Assembly (NCBI RefSeq): GCF_030413175.1
Contig: NZ_CP129212.1
Span: 3,410,001-3,474,000, forward strand
DNA length: 64,000 bases
Source of the DNA: Bradyrhizobium roseum
GTDB taxonomy: Bacteria; Pseudomonadota; Alphaproteobacteria; Rhizobiales; Xanthobacteraceae
Direction: 5' to 3'
This document shows, in pieces, positions 28,577 to 37,519 of the stretch. The notes beneath the pieces were generated by a model, which saw only the letters and a program-made list of their open reading frames with translations, ran no database searches and had not been told where the DNA came from. The translations under genes and the position numbers were made by a program. The number at the start of each line of letters is the position of its first letter. Positions within the stretch are counted from its first letter, which is position 1.

Positions 28577-28930
28577 ATGAATTTTCAGCGTATCTTACTA
28601 TTGCTCGTGGTTCTGCTCGCCGCAGGCCTGGCCGGCGCCTTCTACATGAACTGGAAGACGCTGGGACAGTTGCGGACGGTCAAGGCGTTTGTGGAGAGTT
28701 CGGTGTTTGCGGAAGCGGTAGCAGCCTGCGAGAAGGCGCCGAGCACCACGCCGTTCAAATGGACCGGCGGCAAGCAGACCGCCGTGATCGGGCTGACGTC
28801 GGTCAGGCTCAACAAGGACACGATCTTCCCGAGCTACACGCTGGTCGCCGACAGCGTGTTTTGCGACTACGACCCCGTGAAGAAAAAGGCCGACATCGGC
28901 TCGAACTTCCTGGAACGGGAAACATTCTAG
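28577..28930 (+). CDS. Hypothetical protein with signal peptide or N-terminal anchor
   Basis: A 117-residue protein with a hydrophobic N-terminus (residues 5-23, RILLLLVVLLAAGLAGAFY) and a small periplasmic-type domain holding two Cys residues (AVAACEK and SVFCDYD) that could pair. It ends two bases before the methyltransferase start, so the two genes are probably one transcript. I recognise no family. Confidence 0.65.
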   Translation: MNFQRILLLLVVLLAAGLAGAFYMNWKTLGQLRTVKAFVESSVFAEAVAACEKAPSTTPFKWTGGKQTAVIGLTSVRLNKDTIFPSYTLVADSVFCDYDPVKKKADIGSNFLERETF

Positions 28931-28932
28931 GC

Positions 28933-29541
28933 ATGGCGCCAGCGGATGCCGCGGGGATCATCGACCTGTACCAGCGCAAGGCGTCGGACTGGATCGAAAG
29001 TCGCGCGCGCACCGGGTTGATTGAAAAATCCTGGCTCGACCGGCTCCGCGCGCTGTTGCCGCCGGCCTCGCCGGTTCTCGATATCGGATGCGGAGGCGCA
29101 CAGCCAATGGCCGCGTATCTGATTGAGGCAGGGCATCCCGTCGTCGGTGTCGATTCATCTCCGGCCATGATCGATGCCTGCCGTCAGCATTTCCCCGCGC
29201 AGGAATGGATCGTCGGCGACATGCGTATCCTTGCCCTGCAGCGGAAGTTTTCCGGCCTGCTGGCGTGGGACAGTTTCTTTCATCTTTGCGACGACGACCA
29301 GCGCAACATGTTTCCGGTGTTTCGGGCGCTCGCGGCGCCGAACGCGGCGCTGATGTTCACCAGCGGTCCCGCACATGGCGAGGCGATCGGCGAGTTCGGC
29401 GGCGAGCCGCTGTATCACGCCAGTCTCGATGCGGCGGAATATCGCTACCTGCTCGACCGGAACGGGTTTCGCGTGGTGGCGCACGTTGTCGAGGACCCGG
29501 AGTGTGGTGGTCACACCGTCTGGCTGGCACAGCTCATTTGA
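28933..29541 (+). CDS. Class I SAM-dependent methyltransferase
   Basis: A 202-residue protein starting at ATG 28933. Motif I, VLDIGCGGAQPMAAYL (about residues 46-61), the acidic end of strand 2 in VVGVDSSPAMIDACRQ (about 70-85) and the VGDMR and LLAWDSFFHLC motifs are clear. The family methylates small molecules or proteins; the substrate is not evident. The region after 29541 (132 bases) has no gene and leads to mtnK. Confidence 0.82.
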   Translation: MAPADAAGIIDLYQRKASDWIESRARTGLIEKSWLDRLRALLPPASPVLDIGCGGAQPMAAYLIEAGHPVVGVDSSPAMIDACRQHFPAQEWIVGDMRILALQRKFSGLLAWDSFFHLCDDDQRNMFPVFRALAAPNAALMFTSGPAHGEAIGEFGGEPLYHASLDAAEYRYLLDRNGFRVVAHVVEDPECGGHTVWLAQLI

Positions 29542-29673
29542 GACGTTCGGGCAAGCCGGGGCGGCGAACGCGCTGGCCGCCAGCCGCGCCTTGCGGCTAT
29601 GATCCGCTGAACACAGGCCGGCCCGAATTCGTCAAACAGGAATCAACCGCCGCGCCGGCACGGGGAGACGGGG

Positions 29674-30984
29674 ATGAGTTCACAGCGTCGATCGTCGGCT
29701 GATCCGCAGCAGGACGAATACCGTATCCTGCACGAGGCCGATCTGCGGGACTACCTCGCGGCAGTGCCCGAGATCGCGGCCCGGCTCGGTGGCGCTGCCG
29801 CAGCCTGGACCATCATCGAGGTCGGCGACGGCAATCTCAACCTCGTGTTCATCGTCAAGGGGGCGGCGGGCGGCGTCGCCGTCAAGCAGGCGCTGCCTTA
29901 CGTGCGTCTGGTCGGCGAAAGCTGGCCGCTGCCGCTGTCGCGCTCGCATTACGAATATCTGGCGCTGACGCATCAGGCGCGGCTGGTGCCCGGCCTGGTG
30001 CCGGCCGTGCTGCACCATAACGAAGGGCTCGCCCTCGTTGTGATGGAATTGATCGAGCCGCATGTCATCATGCGCAAGGGGTTGATTGCCGGCGCGCTCT
30101 ATCCGAATTTCGTCGGCGGCATCGCCACCTTCATGGCCCGCACGCTGTTTTTCTCGTCCGACCTCGCGCTTCCTGCCGCCCAGAAGAAGGAGGGGATCGC
30201 GGCGTTCGCCGGCAACCATGCGCTCTGCAAGATCACCGAGGACCTGATCTTCACCGATCCCTACCGCATGGCCGAGCAGAACCGCTGGACGCAGCCGTGG
30301 CTCGATGCCACCGCCGCCGAGTTCCGCGAGGACCTCGACCTGCATGCTGCGGTTTCGCGCCTCAAGCTGAAATTCCTGAACGCGCCGGAAGCGCTGATCC
30401 ACGGCGACCTCCACACCGGCTCGATCATGGTGACGGAAGATTCGACGGTGGTGATCGATCCCGAATTCGCGTTCTACGGCCCGATGGGTTTTGACGTCGG
30501 GGCCGTCATCGCCAACCTGCTGATGGCCTACCTGGCTTCCGTCGGCCATGAGACGTCGCCGGGCGGACGGCGGGTGTTCGAGGTCTGGATGCTGGAGACG
30601 ATCGAAAACGTCTGGACGGAGTTTTCCAACGAATTCCTCGAACTGTGGCGCACGGAAAGTCACGGCGACGCCTATCCGTTGTCGCTGTTTCCGGGGGCCG
30701 CCGGCGCTGCCCGGCTGGAGGCCGAACGGCAGGCCTACATGACGCGGCTGTTCGCCGACACCGTTGGATTTGCGGCGGCCAAGATCATCCGCCGCATTCT
30801 CGGGCTGGCGCACAATGCGGACTTTGAACTGATCGAGGATACGAGGCTGCGGGCCGTGTGCGAGGCGCGCAGCCTGCGGCTGGCGCGGGCGATGATGGTG
30901 GAGACGGCGTCGTTTACCACGATCGGCGCGGTGACGATGGCGGCCCGAATGGTGCGCGACTGGCAGCCGGAGTTCGCCGAGTAG
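29674..30984 (+). CDS. mtnK: S-methyl-5-thioribose kinase
   Basis: This 436-residue APH-fold kinase phosphorylates methylthioribose in methionine salvage. Seen: EVGDGNLNLVFIVKG near residue 50, VKQALPYVRLVGESWPL, the catalytic loop IHGDLHTGSIMV (about residues 244-255) and the metal-binding VIDPEFAFYGPMGFDVG (about 261-277). The length fits the family. The usual partner mtnA is not in the window. Confidence 0.9.
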   Translation: MSSQRRSSADPQQDEYRILHEADLRDYLAAVPEIAARLGGAAAAWTIIEVGDGNLNLVFIVKGAAGGVAVKQALPYVRLVGESWPLPLSRSHYEYLALTHQARLVPGLVPAVLHHNEGLALVVMELIEPHVIMRKGLIAGALYPNFVGGIATFMARTLFFSSDLALPAAQKKEGIAAFAGNHALCKITEDLIFTDPYRMAEQNRWTQPWLDATAAEFREDLDLHAAVSRLKLKFLNAPEALIHGDLHTGSIMVTEDSTVVIDPEFAFYGPMGFDVGAVIANLLMAYLASVGHETSPGGRRVFEVWMLETIENVWTEFSNEFLELWRTESHGDAYPLSLFPGAAGAARLEAERQAYMTRLFADTVGFAAAKIIRRILGLAHNADFELIEDTRLRAVCEARSLRLARAMMVETASFTTIGAVTMAARMVRDWQPEFAE

Positions 30985-30986
30985 CG

Positions 30987-31433
30987 ATGATGGATCAGCT
31001 CGAACTTGCGCCTCTTCTTCGGAAGGGAAGCGCCAGTCCCCGGAAGCGGGAGCGGTACTCATTCGATCTCGTGGTCAACGGAGTATCTCTGTTCGAGGTC
31101 ACCCGGGCCTCCGAGTACGATATGTGCGGGTCACTTTCGAATCCGCGGTTCGAGCCTGAAGCGGCCCGACAGATCAATGTTGGAACGACTGCCATGTTGA
31201 CATCGGATGTGCCGGTCGGCGCGACATCGCGTCGCGCTGTTCGTTTGCGCGGAGTGCGTAGATTCGCCTGTGGCACCATCACCGCACGTGTTTTGCGAAC
31301 TAAACTCGGAGTGGAGTGGTCTGATTTCGCATACGAAAATGGATTTGATGCCGCTTCTGAGCTTGACATAGGATCTTTTGAATTCGAGTGGGCCTCGTAT
31401 CTGAGCGAGATCGAGCGCTCGAAAAGCGATTGA
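30987..31433 (+). CDS. Hypothetical protein
   Basis: A 148-residue protein starting at ATG 30987, two bases after the mtnK stop. The mature region has a strand-like pattern (SFDLVVNGVSLFEVTRAS) and an acidic C-terminal half (FDAASELDIGSFEFEWASYL). The GC content is lower than that of mtnK. It faces the barstar-like gene (convergent, 34 bases apart), a layout that could reflect a contact-inhibition or immunity cargo. I recognise no domain, so that is only a suggestion. Confidence 0.6.
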   Translation: MMDQLELAPLLRKGSASPRKRERYSFDLVVNGVSLFEVTRASEYDMCGSLSNPRFEPEAARQINVGTTAMLTSDVPVGATSRRAVRLRGVRRFACGTITARVLRTKLGVEWSDFAYENGFDAASELDIGSFEFEWASYLSEIERSKSD

Positions 31434-31467
31434 GTCGGCTTCCAAAATCACGGCGCAAAGGCGGAGA

Positions 31468-31782
31468 CTAATTTTCGATTTCGAGCCGAACCTCAACATC
31501 CTCACCAACGCGCGCGAGCCTGCGAGCCCGCGTCTCTGCAATAGCGGATGAGAAGTCGCTGACCATCTCCTTCACCTCAGGTACGAGGTTCGTCGTGTTC
31601 ACGACTTTGATCACATAGGGAGGTTTGAGAGTGTTCATCCCACCTCCAAAAATGGAGTCCAGGAATGCCCCCACGATTTCGCCATGCCATTCCGGCGCTC
31701 CTATCGCAGCCTTAAGCGCCAGTCGAAAATCTTGAGCAGTTTTCCAACTACTGGCATCGAGCTCTATTGTGTGCAGGGTCAT
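31468..31782 (-). CDS. Barstar-like ribonuclease-inhibitor protein
   Basis: A 104-residue protein from ATG 31782 (MTLHTIELDASSW). The layout matches the barstar fold: a strand, a helix (TAQDFRLALKAAIG), the PEWHGEIVGAFLDSIFGG stretch in place of the family's P-x-Y-Y-G-x-N-x-D-A-L-x-D, then PPYVIKVVNTT. The usual Asp/Asn-rich recognition loop is changed. Barstars neutralise secreted or intracellular ribonucleases; no barnase-like gene lies nearby. An ATG five codons upstream is possible. Confidence 0.6.
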   Translation of the reverse strand: MTLHTIELDASSWKTAQDFRLALKAAIGAPEWHGEIVGAFLDSIFGGGMNTLKPPYVIKVVNTTNLVPEVKEMVSDFSSAIAETRARRLARVGEDVEVRLEIEN

Positions 31783-31842
31783 GTTTCGAGGCACCACCTA
31801 ATCTAGAATCCGCGTCAACAGCCATCGCATCCAGTCTCCCGT

Positions 31843-32742
31843 TCAGGCTCGCATTCCTATAGCAGGGCGAAATGGCGTATCGTCTTCGGGCACGGGTGCT
31901 GGAGCGTAGTGATCGAATTGCATCGTAAAGGTTGCGCGCCCCTGACTCATCGAGCGCAAGTTATTCACGTACCCGAACATGTTAATGAGCGGCACCATCG
32001 CGTTGATGACGTTGGCGTTGGCGCGCATGTCCCGGCTCTGGATCTGGGCGCGCCGCAAATTCAGGTCGCCGATGATGGAGCCGGTACAGTCTTCCGGGCT
32101 CGCCACCTCGACCTTCATGATCGGCTCGAGCAGTACGGACTTGCCCTTCTGCAGCGCTTCGCGGAATGCCGCGCGCGATGCAATTCCGAACGCCTGCGGC
32201 GACGAGTCGACGTCGTGATACTTCGCGTCGACCAGTTGGACTTTGACGTCCACCACCGGAAAGCCCGCGACCACGCCGCAGGAGAGCACGCTTTCGAGAC
32301 CCTTTTCGACGCCGGGGATGTATTCCTTCACCGCGCCGCCGACGATCTTGGACTCGAACTCGTAGCCCTTGTCTGGCTCGTTGGGCTCGACGATGAATGT
32401 AACGCCCGCGAAGTCACCTTTCGGGCCGAGAACCTTCTTGTAAGTGTATTCCACTTCGACACGCTGAGTGATGCGTTCGCGGAACGCCACCTGCAGCGCG
32501 CCGATGTTGGCCTCGACTTTGTGGATGCGTCTGAGGATGTCGATCTTGGTGTCGAGATGGAGTTCGCCCATTCCCTTGAGAATGGTCTGGCCGGAATCCG
32601 GGTCGGTCGACACGCGGAACAACGGATCTTCGGCCGCAAGCTTCGTCAGCGCAATATCAAGTTTTTCCCGGTCGGCCTTTGACTTCGGCTCGATCGCGAC
32701 TTCGACCAGCCAAGGCGGCTGCGTGCGGATGTCATCTCCCAT
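31843..32742 (-). CDS. Stand-alone elongation factor G C-terminal part (domains III-V), truncated
   Basis: A 299-residue open frame that aligns from memory with EF-G from about residue 400 onward: [56 protein letters not shown] and [19 protein letters not shown]. The GTPase domain and domain II are absent, and several positions differ from typical EF-G ([26 protein letters not shown]). A full-length fusA must exist elsewhere. This is most likely a decaying duplicate fragment, although the frame has stayed open and has an ATG. Confidence 0.75.
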   Translation of the reverse strand: MGDDIRTQPPWLVEVAIEPKSKADREKLDIALTKLAAEDPLFRVSTDPDSGQTILKGMGELHLDTKIDILRRIHKVEANIGALQVAFRERITQRVEVEYTYKKVLGPKGDFAGVTFIVEPNEPDKGYEFESKIVGGAVKEYIPGVEKGLESVLSCGVVAGFPVVDVKVQLVDAKYHDVDSSPQAFGIASRAAFREALQKGKSVLLEPIMKVEVASPEDCTGSIIGDLNLRRAQIQSRDMRANANVINAMVPLINMFGYVNNLRSMSQGRATFTMQFDHYAPAPVPEDDTPFRPAIGMRA

Positions 32743-32824
32743 CGCTCAATCCCAAACCTTCAATCAGGCGACTATTACGTAGGATCGCGAGGGATAATAC
32801 CCAGATTTGTCCACGGCAGCGCGG

Positions 32825-33859
32825 CTATTCCACCGCCCGTTCCCGCAGCCGCTGCGCATAAACATTGATGATCAGCGCCGCCAGCAGGATCAGTCCCCGG
32901 ATCAAGATCTTCAAAAAACTGTCGATGTTGACGTGGTCGAGGCCATTGTTCAGGACGCCGAGCACGAACAGGCCGACGATGGTGTTGCCGATGCCGCCGC
33001 GGCCGCCGAACAGGCTGGTGCCGCCGACCACGACGGCGGCGATGGAGTCCAAAAGATACGTGTCGAACTCGTTCTGCTGCGCGCTGCCGAAATGCGCCAC
33101 GCCGAGCATGCCGCCGATGCCGGCGCAGACCGCCGAAATCACCATGACGCTGCCGAGGATGAGTTTGACGTTGAGGCCGGAATATTCCGCGGCCTCGCGG
33201 TTGCCGCCGACCATGTAAACATAACGTCCGAAGCGGGTGTAGGTCAGCACCAGGTGGCCGCCGAGCAGCATCAGCGCCGCCACGATCACGATCCAGGGGA
33301 TGCCGCCGATCGACGTCGATCCGAGCGTCGTCACCAGCGGCGGCACCTTGTAGGCGATCTGCCCGCGCACCAACAGCGCGGAGATGCCGGCGGCGATCTG
33401 CATCATCGCCAGCGTCATGATGAAGGAGGGGATGCCGATCACCGTGAGCCCGAACGCGTTGACGAGGCCGAGCAGGGCGCACAGCGCCAGCGCCAGCAGG
33501 ATGGCAGCCCAGCCGGGCATCGGGACATTGGCGATGTTGACGTAGGAGTCCTGCAGCGTGAAATAGGCCACCGCGATGCCGGTGACGTTGGCGATGGCGG
33601 CGATCGACAGATCGATCTCGGCGCACAGGATCACGAAGGTGAGGCCGACGGCGATGATGCCGGTGACCGAGATCTGCGTGAGGATGTTGCCGAAATTGTC
33701 GAGCGTCGCGAAAGAGGGGCTGGCGACTGCGAAGAAGGAAAACAGGCAGATCAGCGTCAGGAACGGCGCGATGTTGCGCATCTGGGAGCGCAGCACCCCA
33801 CCGAGCCCGCGGGGCTTTTTCCCGTCCGCTGTGACTGCCGCGCTTTCACCTGAAGTCAT
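32825..33859 (-). CDS. Sugar-type ABC transporter permease (RbsC-like)
   Basis: This 344-residue membrane protein starts at ATG 33859 behind GAGGAGA. It has eight to ten helices. The RbsC-family pattern is seen in VTGIIAVGLTFVILCAEIDL, then ANVTGIAVAYF, and a late GGTSLFGGRGGIGNTIVGL. It would form the channel for a carbohydrate-type importer with the ATPase and binding protein encoded just upstream. An earlier Met at 33922 would overlap the ATPase gene. Confidence 0.88.
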   Translation of the reverse strand: MTSGESAAVTADGKKPRGLGGVLRSQMRNIAPFLTLICLFSFFAVASPSFATLDNFGNILTQISVTGIIAVGLTFVILCAEIDLSIAAIANVTGIAVAYFTLQDSYVNIANVPMPGWAAILLALALCALLGLVNAFGLTVIGIPSFIMTLAMMQIAAGISALLVRGQIAYKVPPLVTTLGSTSIGGIPWIVIVAALMLLGGHLVLTYTRFGRYVYMVGGNREAAEYSGLNVKLILGSVMVISAVCAGIGGMLGVAHFGSAQQNEFDTYLLDSIAAVVVGGTSLFGGRGGIGNTIVGLFVLGVLNNGLDHVNIDSFLKILIRGLILLAALIINVYAQRLRERAVE

Positions 33860-33869
33860 GCCGGTCTCC

Positions 33870-35372
33870 TCACGCCGCTTCGAGCAGGCGGTCCTTGCTG
33901 ATCTGTTCGTTGGCGAATTCACGCACCACCGCGCCGCGCTTGAGGACGAGGACGCGGTCGGCGAGCGACAGCACCGTCTCGGGCTCGGTGGACAGCACGA
34001 TGATGGCGAGGCCTTTCGCGCGCAAATCCCTGACGATGTGGATGACGTCGTTCTTGGCCCCGACGTCCATGCCGCGGGTCGGTTCGCACAGCACCAACAG
34101 CCGCGGCGGATAGCTCAGCCATTTCGCCAGCGCCACTTTTTGCTGGTTGCCGCCGGACAGCATGCCGAGGTCGAGATCGACCGTCGCGGGGCGGATCCGC
34201 AACTGCTCGACCTGCCGGGCCGCAATCGCGCGCTCGCGCCACGGCTTCAGCAGCAGCGACGAAATGCGATCGAGGATGCTGATCGAGACGTTCTTGTAGA
34301 CCGGCTCCTGCAGGAACAGCATGTCGCGGCGGCTCTCGGGCACGAAGGCAATCCCGGCGCGGCGGGCGCCGGCCGTGCTGCGGAAGGTTTTCTGTTCGCC
34401 GGCGATGGCGAGGGCGCCCTGGTCGGGCCTGAGCTTGCCGAACAGGATCCTGGCCAGTTCGAGCTGTCCGCAGCCCATGAAACCGTAGATGCCGAGCACC
34501 TCGCCCGCGCGGACGTCGAACGAGACGTCGCGCAGGCTGCGGGCGAGTGACAGGCCGCTGGCGCTCAGCACCACCGGCTGATCGGTCGGTTGCGGCAGCA
34601 TGATGTCGTGCGCGTAAGTTTCTCCCAGCGCCTCGCTGCCCTTGCCGATCATCGCCTCGATCAGCGCCGGCTTCGAGGTCTCGGACGCCAGGGTCTCCGC
34701 GACCTTCCGACCGTTGCGGAACACGGTCACGACGTCGGAGACGCGCAGGATGTCCTCGATGAAATGCGAGATGAAGACGATGCTGGCGCCATCGTCACGC
34801 AACCGCTTCAGCGTTGCGAACAGGCGCTCCACTTCCGGCGGCGACAGCGCCGAGGTGGGCTCGTCGAGGATGATGATGCGGGCGCCCGAGGACAGCACGC
34901 GGGCGATCTCGATCAATTGCTGCAGCCCGATCGGCAGGTCGCCGAGCCGCGACATCGGATCGACGTCGATGCCGAATCGTTTCAGTTGCTCGCCGGCCTC
35001 GCGGGCCATGCGCCGCCATTGCACGAGGCCGAGGCGGTTGGTCGGCTGGTTGCCGAGAAACACGTTCTCGGCCACCGTCAGGTCTGGCGCGACGCTCAGT
35101 TCCTGATGCACCATCGCGATGCCGGCTGCGTTTGCGTCGCTCACCCTGCGAAAGCGGGTTTCCCGGCCGTCGAGGATGAACCGGCCGGAAAAATCGGCAT
35201 GCACGCCGGCGATGATCTTCATCAGCGTGCTTTTGCCGGCGCCGTTCTCGCCGACGAGACCATGGATCTCGCCGGGCGAGAGGGCAAAATCGACACCACG
35301 AAGCGCCTCGACGCCGCCGAAGGCTTTTGTGATGTCGCGCAGTTCGAGGATGGGCTGAAGTCCCGCGGGCAT
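33870..35372 (-). CDS. Sugar-type ABC transporter ATP-binding protein (RbsA/MglA-like)
   Basis: A 500-residue protein with two ABC domains in tandem. The first has Walker A GENGAGKSTLMKI (about residues 40-52), LPIGLQQLIEIARVL and Walker B IIILDEPTSAL. The second is degenerate at Walker A, as is normal for this family (GIYGFMGCGQLEL), and has LSGGNQQKVALAKWL. It overlaps neither neighbour; 10 bases separate it from the permease gene. It powers import of a monosaccharide or similar solute. Confidence 0.9.
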   Translation of the reverse strand: MPAGLQPILELRDITKAFGGVEALRGVDFALSPGEIHGLVGENGAGKSTLMKIIAGVHADFSGRFILDGRETRFRRVSDANAAGIAMVHQELSVAPDLTVAENVFLGNQPTNRLGLVQWRRMAREAGEQLKRFGIDVDPMSRLGDLPIGLQQLIEIARVLSSGARIIILDEPTSALSPPEVERLFATLKRLRDDGASIVFISHFIEDILRVSDVVTVFRNGRKVAETLASETSKPALIEAMIGKGSEALGETYAHDIMLPQPTDQPVVLSASGLSLARSLRDVSFDVRAGEVLGIYGFMGCGQLELARILFGKLRPDQGALAIAGEQKTFRSTAGARRAGIAFVPESRRDMLFLQEPVYKNVSISILDRISSLLLKPWRERAIAARQVEQLRIRPATVDLDLGMLSGGNQQKVALAKWLSYPPRLLVLCEPTRGMDVGAKNDVIHIVRDLRAKGLAIIVLSTEPETVLSLADRVLVLKRGAVVREFANEQISKDRLLEAA

Positions 35373-35378
35373 GGTGGA

Positions 35379-36392
35379 TCAGATCAGGAAGTGATCCTCC
35401 ATCCATTGCATGCCGGCCGCATTGGCCTTGGTGACCACCGGGCCGTCCGTGATGACGTGCTTCGGAATGCCCTGTCCGCTCTTCTCGCCCGCGGTCACCG
35501 CGGCGACACCGGCCACGATGGCGCCGCCATGGATGCGGCAGGAGGGGTTGCGGACGGTCGCGAACATGCGGCCTTCGCTCACCGCCTGGATCGCCGGCGG
35601 CATGGCATCGACGCCGCCGATCAGGATGTTGGTGCGGTTGCGCGCCTTCATGATGTTGTAGGCGGCCAGCGCCATGTCGTCATTGTGGAAGAAGGCCGCG
35701 TCGATCTGCGGGTATTTCGTCAGATAGGTTTCCCATAGCCGCGCCGCCTTGGAGACGTCCCAGTCCGCCGGTTGGGTGTCGAGCACCTCGATGTTCGGAA
35801 ACTGCTTGACGACGGATTCAAAGCCCTTGGCGCGGCCCTGCGCGCCGGTGTGACCGAGCGCGCCCTGCGTCATGATGACCTTGCCTTTGCCGCCGATGGC
35901 GTTGCAGAGCGCCTGCGTCACCGACGCGCCCATGAATTCGTTGTCGGGCGCCAGGAACGAATGAACCTTGATCTGGTCGAGCGGGGCGATCAGCGTGTCC
36001 ATGTCGATCACGGGAATGCCGGCATCGATCATCTTGTTCACCGGCGCGGTCAGCGTGCCGATGCCGAACGCCTGGATGGCGACGAAATCCCATTTCTGCG
36101 AGGCCATGTTGTCGATCGCGGCGCGCTGCTTGACGGCGTCGAGCTGGCCGTCGAACCAGGTGACCTCGACGTTGAACAGCTTGCCCCACCATTCCGCCGC
36201 CTGCTTGCCTTGCGCGCACCAGGTGGCCTGAAGGCCAGCGTTCGAGAACGCCGCCTTCAGCGGCTTTTCGGAACGCGCCACCGCCGCCAGCGCCGGGTTG
36301 ATGCCCAGCCCGCCGAACAGTGCGGCGCCCGCAGCCGCGCCGGTTTGAAGAAGATTACGCCTTGTCGTAGAGGATTGGTCAGTCCCGGACAT
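35379..36392 (-). CDS. Sugar-type ABC transporter periplasmic binding protein
   Basis: This 337-residue protein has a Tat-like signal (TTRRNLLQTGAAAGAALFGG, residues 8-27). The mature part has the type I periplasmic-binding fold: AAIDNMASQKWDFVAIQ, GIPVIDMDTLIAPLDQ, AAFFHNDDMALAAYNIM and GGVDAMPPAIQAVSEG. It is the first gene of a three-gene importer operon. The ligand cannot be told from sequence alone; this subfamily includes binders of ribose-, xylose- and polyol-like compounds. Confidence 0.88.
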   Translation of the reverse strand: MSGTDQSSTTRRNLLQTGAAAGAALFGGLGINPALAAVARSEKPLKAAFSNAGLQATWCAQGKQAAEWWGKLFNVEVTWFDGQLDAVKQRAAIDNMASQKWDFVAIQAFGIGTLTAPVNKMIDAGIPVIDMDTLIAPLDQIKVHSFLAPDNEFMGASVTQALCNAIGGKGKVIMTQGALGHTGAQGRAKGFESVVKQFPNIEVLDTQPADWDVSKAARLWETYLTKYPQIDAAFFHNDDMALAAYNIMKARNRTNILIGGVDAMPPAIQAVSEGRMFATVRNPSCRIHGGAIVAGVAAVTAGEKSGQGIPKHVITDGPVVTKANAAGMQWMEDHFLI

Positions 36393-36532
36393 CGCTCGCT
36401 CCCTCGTTTGTTATTACCGACGGTGTCGATTGCCCGCACCGCGGCTCGAAGGCAGTCTTTCACATCAGACGCATTTCCGCCACCGGCCGACTTGATCGCC
36501 AGTCTCAATGAGCTCCAGAAGTTTTTCTTATC

Positions 36533-37043
36533 TCACTGCACTGCAACGAAACGCTTAATGTCGCCGAGCAGCGCTCGCCACGCCGCGTCGATCTCCTCCG
36601 ACCAGTCCGCGCCGACGATCTCACGCAGCGTCTGCGCAATGATGCCGAAGAAGGCGACGAATAATTCGCGCGGCGTGCCAGCGCATGATTCGCCAAAGTG
36701 TCCGCGGTTTGGCGACAAGATCATGCGCCGATTCAAAGGAATAGCGCGCGATCGGACGCAAAACCGGTTTCCACTTTTGCTGATCGCGCGCGGGCGTCGT
36801 GCGAGGAAATCTCCGAGGTGATCAGGCGGAAATGCCGGTGCGTTCTCCGGCAAAGTCCAGGATGGCGTCGATGGTCAAGGCCAGCATCGAACCCTTGACG
36901 GGTTCGCTGCCCTCGGTGCGGAACATCGTTCGTGCTTCGGGATGCGCGTCGAACAGCCGTCGATAGACCAGCGGCGTCAGATCATCGCAGCGCTCGGCGG
37001 CCAGTTCAAAGCTTCGTTCGATCGGATTTGACGAGCCCGTCAT
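36533..37043 (-). pseudogene. Broken globin gene
   Basis: From ATG 37043 the first 73 codons read as the N-terminal helices of a bacterial globin (IERSFELAAERCDDLTPLVY, then RRLFDAHPEARTMFR and LTIDAILDFAGER), then stop at about 36822. The C-terminal globin helices (GTPRELFVAFFGIIAQTLRE, then WSEEIDAAWRALL) resume in another frame and end at 36533. The middle, which should hold the distal and proximal haem-pocket residues, is replaced by unrelated sequence containing a palindromic repeat. Confidence 0.75.
36744..36791. repeat. REP-like palindromic element
   Basis: GCGCGCGATC (36744-36753) and its exact complement GATCGCGCGC (36782-36791) flank a 28-base centre containing AAAACCGGTTTCCACTTTT. 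This AAAACCGGTTTCCACTTTT core with GATC-containing arms resembles the intergenic palindromes scattered in Bradyrhizobium genomes. It lies exactly where the globin gene lost its middle. Confidence 0.65.
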
Positions 37044-37256
37044 TCAGTTTGCGATCGTGTTGAAAACAACGCTCAAAAAAAAGAGCAGGGCGATAAGCCC
37101 TGCTCCAAAAATTGTGTCGACCCTTAATTTCCTCGAAAATGTGGATTTGATCTTGATTGTCGAGGCGACGCTGCTTGTGCGCGTCAGGGCTCCTCCCGAG
37201 ACTTGGACCACCAAGCTGAACCTCTCGCCCAGCCTGAGCTTGAATTGGTAGACCAT
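37044..37256 (-). CDS. Possible small membrane protein
   Basis: A 70-residue frame (MVYQFKLRLGERF...) with one hydrophobic C-terminal helix (FGAGLIALLFFLSVVFNTI). It ends directly before the globin pseudogene start. A strong terminator-like hairpin lies inside its 3' part (37083-37105), which argues that this may instead be untranslated RNA. The coding call is weak. Confidence 0.3.
   Translation of the reverse strand: MVYQFKLRLGERFSLVVQVSGGALTRTSSVASTIKIKSTFSRKLRVDTIFGAGLIALLFFLSVVFNTIAN
37083..37105 (-). terminator. Terminator-like hairpin (minus strand)
   Basis: On the minus strand GAGCAGGGC, loop TTATC, GCCCTGCTC, then a run of eight T. The nine-base stem is perfect. It would end a short transcript arising to the right of it (around 37110-37260). 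A possible 70-codon frame runs through it. Confidence 0.6.
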
Positions 37257-37386
37257 CTTTTTCGTCTTGTCATCATTTTCAGCAACCTTTGTTCAAAATT
37301 CCAGCAATCTGCGAAATGATTGGGAAAATACTATCGCTGGTTGTGGATATAGTGGCCTTTCGCTCGAGGTTTGGTATCCTGGTAGG

Positions 37387-37404
37387 GCGCCATTCAAATG
37401 GCGC
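37387..37404. promoter_or_regulatory. Perfect 18-bp palindrome upstream of the copper locus
   Basis: GCGCCATT-CA-AATGGCGC lies 115 bases before the first DUF2946 start, in the 37257-37519 stretch where I see no gene. A dyad of this size is a plausible operator or hairpin. The promoter for the locus should also lie in this stretch, but I could not assign -35/-10 boxes with confidence. Confidence 0.4.
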
Positions 37405-37519
37405 AAAACGCGTCGCTTTCCGCCAGGTTTCTTCCGTAAAGCGGCAACATAGTTCCTGGAACCTCGCTCTCGACTTCGGACTCGCCTGATGTTTAAGGTC
37501 CGAGGCGGATGGGATAGCG

